A stretch of 5,926 nucleotides of DNA from assembly GCA_947453875.1 (NCBI GenBank), contig CANGIH010000174.1:1-5926 (forward strand), written 5' to 3'. Within the stretch, counting starts at the first letter, position 1; every line of letters begins with the position of its first letter. Of this stretch, positions 1 to 5,880 are shown piece after piece. The stretch is from Planctomycetaceae bacterium (GTDB taxonomy: Bacteria > Planctomycetota > Planctomycetia > Pirellulales > UBA1268). Under the pieces are notes generated by a model. It was not told where the DNA came from and ran no database searches. It saw nothing but the letters and a program-made list of their open reading frames with translations. Both the position numbers and the translations under genes were made by a program.

Positions 1-694
1 AGATGCGATCGGGGAAGGCCCGGATGAATTCCACCGGATCGACCCCCTGCCAGTGGAGGTGGCTGGGATCGAAGTTGAATCCGAATTCCTCACGCCGACC
101 GAGCGCCGTCAGGGCCCGTTCGGCGGTGACCAGATCGTAGGCGATCTCCGAGGGATGGACTTCGAGCGCGAACCGCACGCCGCACTCGGCGAACACGTCG
201 AGGATCGGGTGCCAGCGATCGGCGAACTCGGCGAATCCGCCGTCGATCATTGCCGGCGGCACCGGTGGGAAGGAATAGAAGAGGTGCCAGATCGACGAGC
301 CGGTGAAACCGTTGACGACACCGACCCCGAGTTTCTTCGCCGCCCGTGCCGTCCGTTTCATCTCCTCGGCGGCGCGGCGGTTCACACCGGCCGGATCACC
401 ATCCCCCCAGACATGCGGCGGGAGGATCGCCTTGTGGCGCTCGTCGATCCGGTCGCACACCGCCTGGCCGACCAAATGGGTGGAGATCGCGTGGACGGAG
501 AGTTCGTGACGCTCGAGCTGGTCACGCTTCTGGGCGCAGTAGGAGGGATCATCGAGCGCCTTGGAGGGATCGAAGTGATCGCCCCAGCAGGCCAATTCGA
601 GCCCCTGATAGCCGAACTCCTTCGCCTTGCGGGCGAGGTCGTCGAGTGCCAAGTCGGCCCACTGACCGGTGAACAGCGTGATCGGGCGCGGCAT
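1..694 (-). CDS. Sugar phosphate isomerase/epimerase-like TIM-barrel protein (partial, C-terminus outside window)
   Basis: The frame is open from an ATG at 694 to the window edge, giving 231 residues; it is absent as a complete ORF only because its stop lies beyond base 1. The protein starts MPRPITLFTGQWADLALDDL and matches the AP endonuclease 2 / xylose isomerase-like TIM-barrel family. Visible family motifs are GLELACWGDHFDP (residues 31-43, metal-ligand Glu33), ALEVHPSEI (176-184, Glu178 and His180) and FNFDPSHLHWQGVDP (206-220, Asp209 and His212), the usual divalent-metal pocket. Members are cytosolic sugar or inositol-derivative isomerases, epimerases or dehydratases of about 280-350 residues, so roughly 50-120 residues are probably missing. 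The substrate cannot be told from sequence. The start is fixed by an AGGAG six bases upstream; an ATG four bases earlier is in another frame. It lies 91 bases downstream of the permease gene on the same strand and may share its transcript. Confidence 0.9.
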   Translation of the reverse strand, partial: MPRPITLFTGQWADLALDDLARKAKEFGYQGLELACWGDHFDPSKALDDPSYCAQKRDQLERHELSVHAISTHLVGQAVCDRIDERHKAILPPHVWGDGDPAGVNRRAAEEMKRTARAAKKLGVGVVNGFTGSSIWHLFYSFPPVPPAMIDGGFAEFADRWHPILDVFAECGVRFALEVHPSEIAYDLVTAERALTALGRREEFGFNFDPSHLHWQGVDPVEFIRAFPDRI

Positions 695-700
695 GCATGG

Positions 701-705
701 CTCCT
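701..705 (-). promoter_or_regulatory. Shine-Dalgarno sequence of the isomerase/epimerase gene
   Basis: Read on the minus strand this is AGGAG, six bases before the ATG at 694. It settles the start, because two ATGs in different frames (698 and 694) sit next to each other and only 694 has both ideal spacing and the frame carrying the isomerase motifs. Confidence 0.75.
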
Positions 706-735
706 GACGGCAGGGAACGGGGCTGGGGCGGATTC

Positions 736-749
736 TGCCAGAAGTGGCA
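736..749. repeat. Short inverted repeat between permease and isomerase genes
   Basis: TGCCA-GAAG-TGGCA forms a perfect 5-base inverted repeat around a 4-base centre in the 91-base gap upstream of the isomerase. It could be an operator or part of a small hairpin. A second, larger GC-only pairing (752-758 with 775-781) lies just beside it, nearer the permease stop. Neither is followed by a T-run in the minus direction, so an intrinsic terminator is not supported. No known regulator motif was recognised. Confidence 0.3.
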
Positions 750-785
750 CCGGGCGGGAACGCCGGGTGGCCGGCCCGCCCCCGC

Positions 786-1967
786 TCATGTCCGGATGAC
801 GCTCCGCATCAGCCACACCCCCCACAGGGTCACGAGCAGATTCCCCGTCCACACCGCCAGCGGCGGCACCGAGCCCGACTTCGCCTGCGACACCCCGAGC
901 ATGAAGACGGGGTAGTAGACGAGGAGGATCGGCAGGAAGCAGAGGAAGAAACTGGTGAGGAAGTCGGCGTTCCGCATCCGGATCGCCATCGGTGCCCCGA
1001 CGAGCACGAAGCAGAGGCAGCTGAAGCCGTTGGCCCACCTTCGCCATGGCTCCATGACGATGCGGTGGAGGCGGGCTGTCTCCGTCTTCACCGCATGCCG
1101 CTCCCCTTCGACGACGCCCGGCACCGTCATGTCGATCCGCCCGGAGAGGATCGCCAGCGCCGTTTTCGCGGCGGCGATCTCCTCGTACATCTCGATGCGC
1201 GCCACTTGGTCGGCGCGGGCCTTGGGGAAGTCGGCCATGGCGATCTCCGACGGGCTCGTCGATGTGCTCCCCTTGCGGCTGACGGTGTCGAGGGGGATCT
1301 CGCGGGTCAGTTCGTCGGGGAAGACCGCCTTCACGTCGCCGACATGGAGCGTGCCGTCGCGGCAGGTGATCGTCAGCACTCCCTTGGCCGCGTCGGCGTG
1401 CATCTCCGCCTCGGCAGCCGAGACGGTCACTGCGGCTCCGGATTGCGGCTGATAGGAGAGGGTGGGGCGGACGAGCTTCTTCCCCTCGACATTCTTCACG
1501 TTGATCGAGATCTGCGGAGCGCTGTAGGAGCGGTGCTGCTTGAGGCGTCCGTAGATGATCTCCTCGACGCTCGAGACGATGACGCGGCGGACGCCATCCC
1601 GACCCCACGACACGGCGACGTCGTTGAGCCACACCGACACGAAGCTGACCGCGACGGCGAGCCCGACGGCGGGCCAGATCGCCGCCATCGGTGAGATGCC
1701 GGCGGCTTTGAGGGCTGTGATCTCGTTGGTGGCGCTCATCCGTCCGAAGACGCTCGCCACGGCGAAGAGCATCGTGCCGGGGACGGCAAACCGCATCGCC
1801 TCGGGGAGCACGTAGGGGACGAGCGCCGCGATCTGCATGAAGCCCAGCCCCTGCTGCTGGGCCTCCTTCACCAGACCCACCACGAGCATGAACAGCGTGA
1901 GCGCCGAGAGGGCCACCAGGAAGACCTGAAGCAGCTCTGAGAGCACATAGCGGGAGACGATCTTCAT
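786..1967 (-). CDS. LptF/LptG (YjgP/YjgQ) family permease
   Basis: A 393-residue inner-membrane protein of the family that, with the LptB ATPase, extracts lipopolysaccharide from the inner membrane and passes it to the periplasmic bridge. The layout is canonical: the N-terminal MKIVSRYVLSELLQVF leads into TM1 (about 12-33), TM2 lies within 47-75, the conserved cytoplasmic NEITALKAAGIS (81-92) precedes TM3 (about 95-116), a long beta-rich periplasmic domain spans about 130-290, and RRWANGFSCLCFVLVGAPMA (309-328) begins TM4, followed by TM5 (about 335-357) and TM6 (about 367-388). Length fits the family (about 350-400). The ATG at 1967 is chosen because the family N-terminus begins there; the frame stays open another 122 codons upstream, but that part is the phosphatase gene read in another frame. 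GGAGGG at 1979-1984 lies 11 bases upstream. It starts 19 bases after the phosphatase stop. LptF and LptG cannot be told apart here, and no second copy is adjacent. Confidence 0.92.
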   Translation of the reverse strand: MKIVSRYVLSELLQVFLVALSALTLFMLVVGLVKEAQQQGLGFMQIAALVPYVLPEAMRFAVPGTMLFAVASVFGRMSATNEITALKAAGISPMAAIWPAVGLAVAVSFVSVWLNDVAVSWGRDGVRRVIVSSVEEIIYGRLKQHRSYSAPQISINVKNVEGKKLVRPTLSYQPQSGAAVTVSAAEAEMHADAAKGVLTITCRDGTLHVGDVKAVFPDELTREIPLDTVSRKGSTSTSPSEIAMADFPKARADQVARIEMYEEIAAAKTALAILSGRIDMTVPGVVEGERHAVKTETARLHRIVMEPWRRWANGFSCLCFVLVGAPMAIRMRNADFLTSFFLCFLPILLVYYPVFMLGVSQAKSGSVPPLAVWTGNLLVTLWGVWLMRSVIRT

Positions 1968-1986
1968 GGTCGCTGCATCCCTCCGC

Positions 1987-3333
1987 TCAAACAGGGCCGC
2001 CGCTGCCGGAATTCGGCGGCGGGGAACGGAGGGTGTCGCCCGAGCGGGCTTCCTCCACCGACCTGGTGTAGACGGCGATCGCCTCGGCGGCGGCCACGAC
2101 CGCCTCGTGGAAGCTCCCCGCCGCCACGAACTTCCTCGCCCGCGTGGCGGCCGCGTGCATCCGCTCGCATTCGGGGGGCGCCAGCCCGTCGGCGGCCGAT
2201 TCGACGCTCGCAACCATGCCTTCGACGAGGTTCGCCCGCGGCGTGCAGTTGTAGGTCCGATAGGGGCCGCGGCCGAGTCGGCCGCCGGCAGTGAGCGCCA
2301 TTCCCCCGCCACCCGGGACGGCAAAGCCGACAAATGCCATCACCACGGTCGCGAGCATCACCAGGAGTGCGAAGGCGCTGGTGACCGTGGCGATCGACCG
2401 GGCGACCCCGGTGAGCGTGCTTGTCAATTCGCTCCAGGGGCTCAGCAGGAGTGCCAGCAGAAGGCTGCCGGCCGCGATTCCCAGCAGCGTCCAGGGGAGC
2501 TTGGCAGGCCCCGGGGGCTGGTAGTCTTCGTCGAGGGCCCAGGGGGGATCGCCGGTGACCTGCCGCGACACCTCCTCCTCGCCGGTACGGGCCACGATCA
2601 CGGTGACGTTGTCGGGGGCGCCGCGCACCAACGCCAGTCCCACGAGCGCCGCGCACGATTCCCGGGGAGCGAGTTCCTTCATCAGGAGCCCGATCTCCTC
2701 GTCGGCCACCTGTCCGGAGAGCCCGTCGCTGCAGAGGAGGAAAACATCCCCCTGCTCGACCGCATGCGGCCCCTCGATATCGACTTCGACGCGCGAGTGG
2801 GGGCCCATCGAACGGGTGATGATGTTCTTGGGTACGCTCACTTCGGCCTGCTCACGCGACAGGCCGCCGCTGCTCTCGAGCTCCCAGACCAGGGAGTGAT
2901 CGCGGGTGAGTTGGTCGAGCGTGGAGCCGCGGAGACGATAGGCTCGGCTGTCGCCGATGTGGCCCACCAGCACCCCGCGCGGCAGGATGACGAGCGTGGT
3001 GCAGGTCGTGCCCATGCCGCGGTATTCGGGCTGGCGCTCGCCGCGGAGGTGGATCTCGGCGTTGGCCTGCTCGAGCCCCCGCTTGAGCGCCAGGGGAGGG
3101 GACCGCTGGGCGTTCTTCTCGTAGATCAGCGGCACCTGTTCGGCGGCGATCCGACTGGCCCGTTCCCCGGCGACATGGGCCCCCATGCCGTCGGCCACCA
3201 GCAGCATCCAGCCCCGGGCGCGGTACTGCTGCGGGCTCGCCGGAGGCACGACGGCCAGGGAGTCCTGGTTGCTGGCGCGGCGCCGGCCGATGTCGGTGCG
3301 GTCGCAGTACACGAGACTCGAGCCGGTTCCCAC
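1987..3333 (-). CDS. PP2C-family Ser/Thr protein phosphatase with C-terminal membrane hairpin and helical domain
   Basis: Predicted Mn/Mg-dependent phosphoserine/phosphothreonine phosphatase, 448 residues from a GTG at 3333. PP2C motifs appear in order: DIGRRRASNQDS (13-25), VADGMGAHVAGERAS (46-60, metal-ligand Asp48), MGTTCTTLVI (107-116), GHIGDSRAYRL (124-134), LTRDHS (142-147), NIITRSMG (170-177), LLCSDGLSG (199-207, Asp203) and GAPDNVTVIVAR (238-249, Asp241). A hydrophobic segment at about 280-298 and a second at about 314-339 form a likely membrane hairpin that would keep both ends in the cytoplasm. A tail at about 383-433 looks helical and Ala/Glu/Arg-rich. The open frame runs upstream to 3579, but that extension is low-complexity Arg/Pro sequence overlapping the divergent lipoprotein gene, so it is rejected. 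A second GTG at 3312 is also possible, and neither has a strong ribosome site. It is first in a likely operon with the permease. The kinase it opposes is not in the window. Confidence 0.9.
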   Translation of the reverse strand: MGTGSSLVYCDRTDIGRRRASNQDSLAVVPPASPQQYRARGWMLLVADGMGAHVAGERASRIAAEQVPLIYEKNAQRSPPLALKRGLEQANAEIHLRGERQPEYRGMGTTCTTLVILPRGVLVGHIGDSRAYRLRGSTLDQLTRDHSLVWELESSGGLSREQAEVSVPKNIITRSMGPHSRVEVDIEGPHAVEQGDVFLLCSDGLSGQVADEEIGLLMKELAPRESCAALVGLALVRGAPDNVTVIVARTGEEEVSRQVTGDPPWALDEDYQPPGPAKLPWTLLGIAAGSLLLALLLSPWSELTSTLTGVARSIATVTSAFALLVMLATVVMAFVGFAVPGGGGMALTAGGRLGRGPYRTYNCTPRANLVEGMVASVESAADGLAPPECERMHAAATRARKFVAAGSFHEAVVAAAEAIAVYTRSVEEARSGDTLRSPPPNSGSGGPV

Positions 3334-3392
3334 GCGTTGAAAGCCTGTGGCAGGGCGGAAGGGGGCGACCGCGGTGCGGCCGCAACCGGCGG

Positions 3393-3398
3393 ATTCTA
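3393..3398 (-). promoter_or_regulatory. Possible -10 element for the phosphatase-permease operon
   Basis: On the minus strand this hexamer reads TAGAAT, five of six matches to the TATAAT consensus, and it stands out in very GC-rich surroundings about 60 bases before the phosphatase GTG. A TTGCGG lies upstream, but the spacing of about 23 bases is too long for a good -35, so the assignment is tentative. It lies in the 184-base divergent intergenic region (3334-3517), where promoters for both directions must be expected. No convincing plus-strand promoter was found there. Confidence 0.25.
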
Positions 3399-3517
3399 CC
3401 GGCCGAACCGGTCTCCGGCGACCGCAACACTGGCCGGGAAAAGGGCTTGGGGCCGGCTGGTGGAGCAGGCTCTGGTTGCTCTGGCGGTTGCGGGGGGATC
3501 TCCCTATCGTCCGCGCC

Positions 3518-4156
3518 ATGGTGAAGCCCTCTTCCCGCCGCCGTGCCGAATCCCTGCCGCTTGCCGGGCTTGCGATCATGGTCGGTCTGCTCGTCGCCCC
3601 CGGCTGCGTGCAGCGACGAATGACGATCCGCTCGAGCCCGCCAGGGGCACTGGTCTATGTTGACGATTACCAGATCGGCACCACGCCGGTGTCGACCGAC
3701 TTCGTCTATTACGGCACCCGGAAGATCCGCCTGGTGAAAGACGGTTTCGAGACACTCACCGTCCGCCAGCCCTTTCCGATCCCCTGGTATGAGGTATTTC
3801 CGCTCGACTTCGTGACCGAGAATCTCTGGCCGTGGGAGATCCGCGACGAGCGCGTCGTCGATCTGGCGATGGCCCCGGCCGACTCGCTGCCGGCCGAACT
3901 TGTCGTCGCGCGTGCCCAACAGGCCCGGCTCGCCGCCGGGAGTCTCCCGCCGGTGGCCGCCACGCCGCAGCCGAAGGCACCGCTCGCCCCGCAGGTGCTG
4001 CCGCCGCCCCAGTTCCAGCCGCAGTTCCAGGGGACGCCGGCCCCGCCGGCCCCCGCGGGCCCACTCCAGTTCCCCGGTCAATCGCTCCAGCCGCCGCTCC
4101 AGAATGCGCCGGCCCAGGGGATCCCCAGCCTCGGTGCACCCCCGGCGGGCTTGTGA
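3518..4156 (+). CDS. PEGA-domain lipoprotein with Pro/Gln-rich tail
   Basis: A 212-residue predicted exported protein. The N-terminus has a basic stretch (KPSSRRR, 3-9), a hydrophobic core (13-27) and a lipobox-like VAPGC with Cys30, suggesting lipid anchoring after signal peptidase II cleavage; Pro at -2 is not ideal, so a plain signal peptide remains possible. Residues 35-80 form a PEGA domain: RSSPPGALVYVDDYQIGTTP, then KIRLVKDGFETLTV, the typical surface or envelope beta-sandwich repeat with the 'PPGA-x-V-x-x-D' signature. A short conserved-looking stretch (about 86-116, with PWYEVFPLDF and WPWEIRDER) follows. The tail from about 142 to the end is rich in Pro, Gln and Ala and is probably disordered. 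The ATG at 3518 is chosen because it gives a complete signal peptide; no good ribosome site precedes it. The frame is also open upstream to 3347, without export signals. It probably acts in the cell envelope, but its exact role is unknown. It is divergent from the phosphatase and 34 bases ahead of the ligase. Confidence 0.88.
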   Translation: MVKPSSRRRAESLPLAGLAIMVGLLVAPGCVQRRMTIRSSPPGALVYVDDYQIGTTPVSTDFVYYGTRKIRLVKDGFETLTVRQPFPIPWYEVFPLDFVTENLWPWEIRDERVVDLAMAPADSLPAELVVARAQQARLAAGSLPPVAATPQPKAPLAPQVLPPPQFQPQFQGTPAPPAPAGPLQFPGQSLQPPLQNAPAQGIPSLGAPPAGL

Positions 4157-4178
4157 ACCTCTCCTCCCGCCGGCATGC

Positions 4179-4184
4179 CATAAT
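4179..4184 (+). promoter_or_regulatory. Possible -10 element just upstream of the ligase start
   Basis: CATAAT matches the -10 consensus at five of six bases and ends six bases before the ligase ATG, so a transcript from it would be leaderless or nearly so. That would fit the poor ribosome-binding site. No well-spaced -35 is visible: TTGTGA at 4151-4156 is 22 bases away. Read-through from the lipoprotein gene is the simpler alternative. Confidence 0.2.
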
Positions 4185-4190
4185 CGCGGA

Positions 4191-5522
4191 ATGGCTTTCT
4201 TCACCGGCATGACGGGCGACGCTGCGACCGCGGGGGCGATTCGTTCTCGCGCTGACCTCGACCGTCACAAGCTCGCCCGCCTCCGTGCCTGTCTGGCCGA
4301 GACGCTCCCGGCGAATGCCTTCTATGCGACGAAGCTCGGCCGGGCCCCCCCTCTGCCCGACTCGCTTGCCGAATTCGCGACCTGGCCGCTGACGACCAAA
4401 GAAGAGCTCGTCGCCGGGGCCGCCGCCACCGGTTTGCCTGCGAATCTCACCTATCCGCTGTCGTCGTATGTCCGCTGCCATCGCACGAGCGGCACGCATG
4501 GCCGGCCGATGCCGGTCTTTGACACGGCCAGCGATTGGACCTGGTGGATGGAATGTTGGCGGGCGATCCTCGCGCGGGGCGCTGTCGGCCCGGGGGACCG
4601 CGTCCTCGTCGCCTCGTCGTTCGGCCCGTTCCTCGGGTTCTGGAGTGGCTTCGACGGCGTCCTCGCCTGTGGCGCGATGGCGATCCCGACCGGCGGCCTG
4701 TCGAGCCTCGCGCGCCTCGAGATGGCCCGCAGTCTCTCCGCCACGGTGCTCATGGCGACGCCGAGCTATGCGCTCCACCTCACGGAAGTCGCGGCGGAGG
4801 CGAAGCTCGATCTCGCCAGCCTGCCGATCCGGCTGGTGATCGTGGCCGGCGAGCCGGGGGGATCGATCGCTGCGGTGCGCGACCGGCTCGGGCTGGCCTT
4901 CGATGCCGACGTCCTCGATCACGCTGGGGCGAGCGAAGTCGGGCCGTGGGGCGTGGGGGATCGGCATGGCCGGCATCTCGACCTTCTCGAGCCCTGGTTC
5001 CACCCGGAGTTTCTCTCCGTCGAGACCGGCCATCCGGCCGCGCCGGGGGAGCTTTCGGAATTGGTGCTCACGACGCTCGGCCGCGTCGGTGCCCCGGTCC
5101 TCCGCTACCGCACCGGCGACGTCGTCAGGCCGCGCTTCCCCACCGACGAGGAGATCGCCGCCGGGGAGTGCCCGTGGGTGAAGCTCGAGGGGGGTGTGAT
5201 TGGCCGGGCCGACGACATGCTCGTCGTCCGCGGCGTGAACGTCTTCCCGGCCGCGATCGACGGGATCGTGCGAAGCTTCCCTGAGGTGGTTGAATACCGG
5301 CTCACGGTCTTTTCGCGCGAGAGCCTCGACGAGCTCGCTCTCGAGATCGAGGACCGGCTCGACGATCCGCGCCGCGTCGCCCGCGAGCTTCATCTCCGCC
5401 TCGGGCTCCGCGTCGGCGTCACGGCCGTGCCGGCGGGGAGCCTGCCCCGATTCGAGGGGAAGGGAAGGCGGGTCGTCGACCGCCGACAGGACACAACACC
5501 GTCACCGAGGAGCGATTCATGA
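4191..5522 (+). CDS. Phenylacetate-CoA ligase (PaaK)-family adenylate-forming enzyme
   Basis: A 443-residue cytosolic member of the ANL superfamily, closest in motif pattern to phenylacetate-CoA ligase: ATP-dependent acyl-adenylate formation, then transfer to CoA. Visible motifs are the phosphate-binding RTSGTHGRP (98-106, in place of the usual SSGTTG), AGEPGG (219-224), HAGASEVGPWG (244-254), LRYRTGD (304-310), GRADDMLVVRGVNVFPAAID (338-357, nearly diagnostic of the PaaK family) and LPRFEGKGRRVVD (418-430), whose Lys424 is the expected catalytic lysine of the adenylation step. Length fits PaaK (about 430-440), so it looks intact and active. The substrate is uncertain: no other phenylacetate-degradation gene is present, so another aryl or acyl acid is equally possible. 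The ATG at 4191 is the first sensible start after the lipoprotein stop; only a weak GCGGA precedes it. Its stop overlaps the start of the DUF971 gene. Confidence 0.9.
   Translation: MAFFTGMTGDAATAGAIRSRADLDRHKLARLRACLAETLPANAFYATKLGRAPPLPDSLAEFATWPLTTKEELVAGAAATGLPANLTYPLSSYVRCHRTSGTHGRPMPVFDTASDWTWWMECWRAILARGAVGPGDRVLVASSFGPFLGFWSGFDGVLACGAMAIPTGGLSSLARLEMARSLSATVLMATPSYALHLTEVAAEAKLDLASLPIRLVIVAGEPGGSIAAVRDRLGLAFDADVLDHAGASEVGPWGVGDRHGRHLDLLEPWFHPEFLSVETGHPAAPGELSELVLTTLGRVGAPVLRYRTGDVVRPRFPTDEEIAAGECPWVKLEGGVIGRADDMLVVRGVNVFPAAIDGIVRSFPEVVEYRLTVFSRESLDELALEIEDRLDDPRRVARELHLRLGLRVGVTAVPAGSLPRFEGKGRRVVDRRQDTTPSPRSDS
5507..5512 (+). promoter_or_regulatory. Shine-Dalgarno sequence of the DUF971 gene, inside the ligase gene
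   Basis: GAGGAG sits six bases before the ATG at 5519, within the last codons of the ligase. It is one of the strongest ribosome sites in the window. It supports both this start and translational coupling through the ATGA overlap at 5519-5522. Confidence 0.8.
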
Positions 5523-5854
5523 GTGATCCATCCACAGGCCGGCCTTCCGCCTCCGCCCAGCCGGAGTCGATCCGCCGCCTGCCCGACGGCAGCGTGGAGA
5601 TCGGCTGGAGCGACGGCGTCCGCAGTTCGTATTCGCCGCGGCTCCTCCGCGACGCCTGCCCCTGTGCCACCTGCCGCGAGGCTCGCGCGGCGCCGACGCC
5701 GAAGGGGCTCCTCACGGTGCTCTCGCCGCAGGAGCTCGCCCCGCTCTCGATCGCCGGGATGCAACCGGTGGGGCAGTATGCCTACAGCGTCGAATTCTCC
5801 GATGGGCACTCGAGCGGCATCTACACGCTCGACTATCTCCGTGAACTGGGGTGA
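5519..5854 (+). CDS. DUF971 / gamma-butyrobetaine hydroxylase N-terminal-like zinc-binding protein
   Basis: A 111-residue protein of the DUF971 (GBBH-like N-terminal, Pfam PF06155) family. It reads PDGSVEIGWSDGVRSSYSPR (22-41), then LLRDACPCATCREA (42-55), and ends YAYSVEFSDGHSSGIYTLDY (87-106). The C-x-C-x2-C cluster (Cys47, Cys49, Cys52) and the His of DGH (His97) correspond to the Cys3-His structural zinc site known in the N-terminal domain of gamma-butyrobetaine hydroxylase. Length is usual for stand-alone bacterial members, and there is no oxygenase domain, so it is not itself a hydroxylase. The same domain forms the C-terminus of HCF101-type Mrp iron-sulfur carriers, so a role near iron-sulfur or metal handling is possible but unproven. 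The first 15 residues are Ser/Pro-rich and probably flexible. It overlaps the ligase stop by 4 bases and is the last gene of the plus-strand run. Confidence 0.9.
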   Translation: MSDPSTGRPSASAQPESIRRLPDGSVEIGWSDGVRSSYSPRLLRDACPCATCREARAAPTPKGLLTVLSPQELAPLSIAGMQPVGQYAYSVEFSDGHSSGIYTLDYLRELG

Positions 5855-5861
5855 GGCGGCT

Positions 5862-5880
5862 GCCGCCGTCACTCGGCGGC
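5862..5880. terminator. GC-rich hairpin at the convergent gene junction
   Basis: GCCGCCG (5862-5868) can pair with CGGCGGC (5874-5880) across a 5-base loop, eight bases after the DUF971 stop. The stop codon of the convergent minus-strand gene falls in the loop, so the element could serve both directions. There is no T-run on either side, so it is not a classical intrinsic terminator. An alternative pairing with the GGCGGC at 5855-5860 also exists. Confidence 0.35.

Noticed and set aside
744..760. Possible sigma-54 promoter (TGGCAC at 745-750)
   Set aside because: The -24-like half is present, but the required GC of the -12 element at the right spacing is not.
53..799. A 248-codon plus-strand open frame across the isomerase gene
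   Set aside because: The minus strand carries the conserved TIM-barrel metal-site motifs and a proper ribosome site; the plus frame is its shadow.
1968..2333. Upstream extension of the permease frame (122 codons)
   Set aside because: It lies wholly inside the phosphatase gene in another frame, is Arg/Pro/Ser-rich, and the permease family N-terminus begins exactly at the ATG at 1967.
3398..3412. ACCGG-CCGAA-CCGGT inverted repeat in the divergent intergenic region
   Set aside because: Arms of only five GC-rich bases are common by chance in such DNA, and nothing else marks it as an operator.
1966..3663. A 565-codon open frame on the plus strand opposite the phosphatase
   Set aside because: It is the antisense shadow of a gene with clear PP2C motifs; the translation is Gly/Ala/Arg/His-rich without recognisable domains. 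Long antisense frames are expected at this GC content.
3756..5393. A 545-codon open frame on the minus strand opposite the ligase and lipoprotein
   Set aside because: The product is Arg/Glu/Gly/His-rich with no domain signature and covers two well-supported genes on the other strand.
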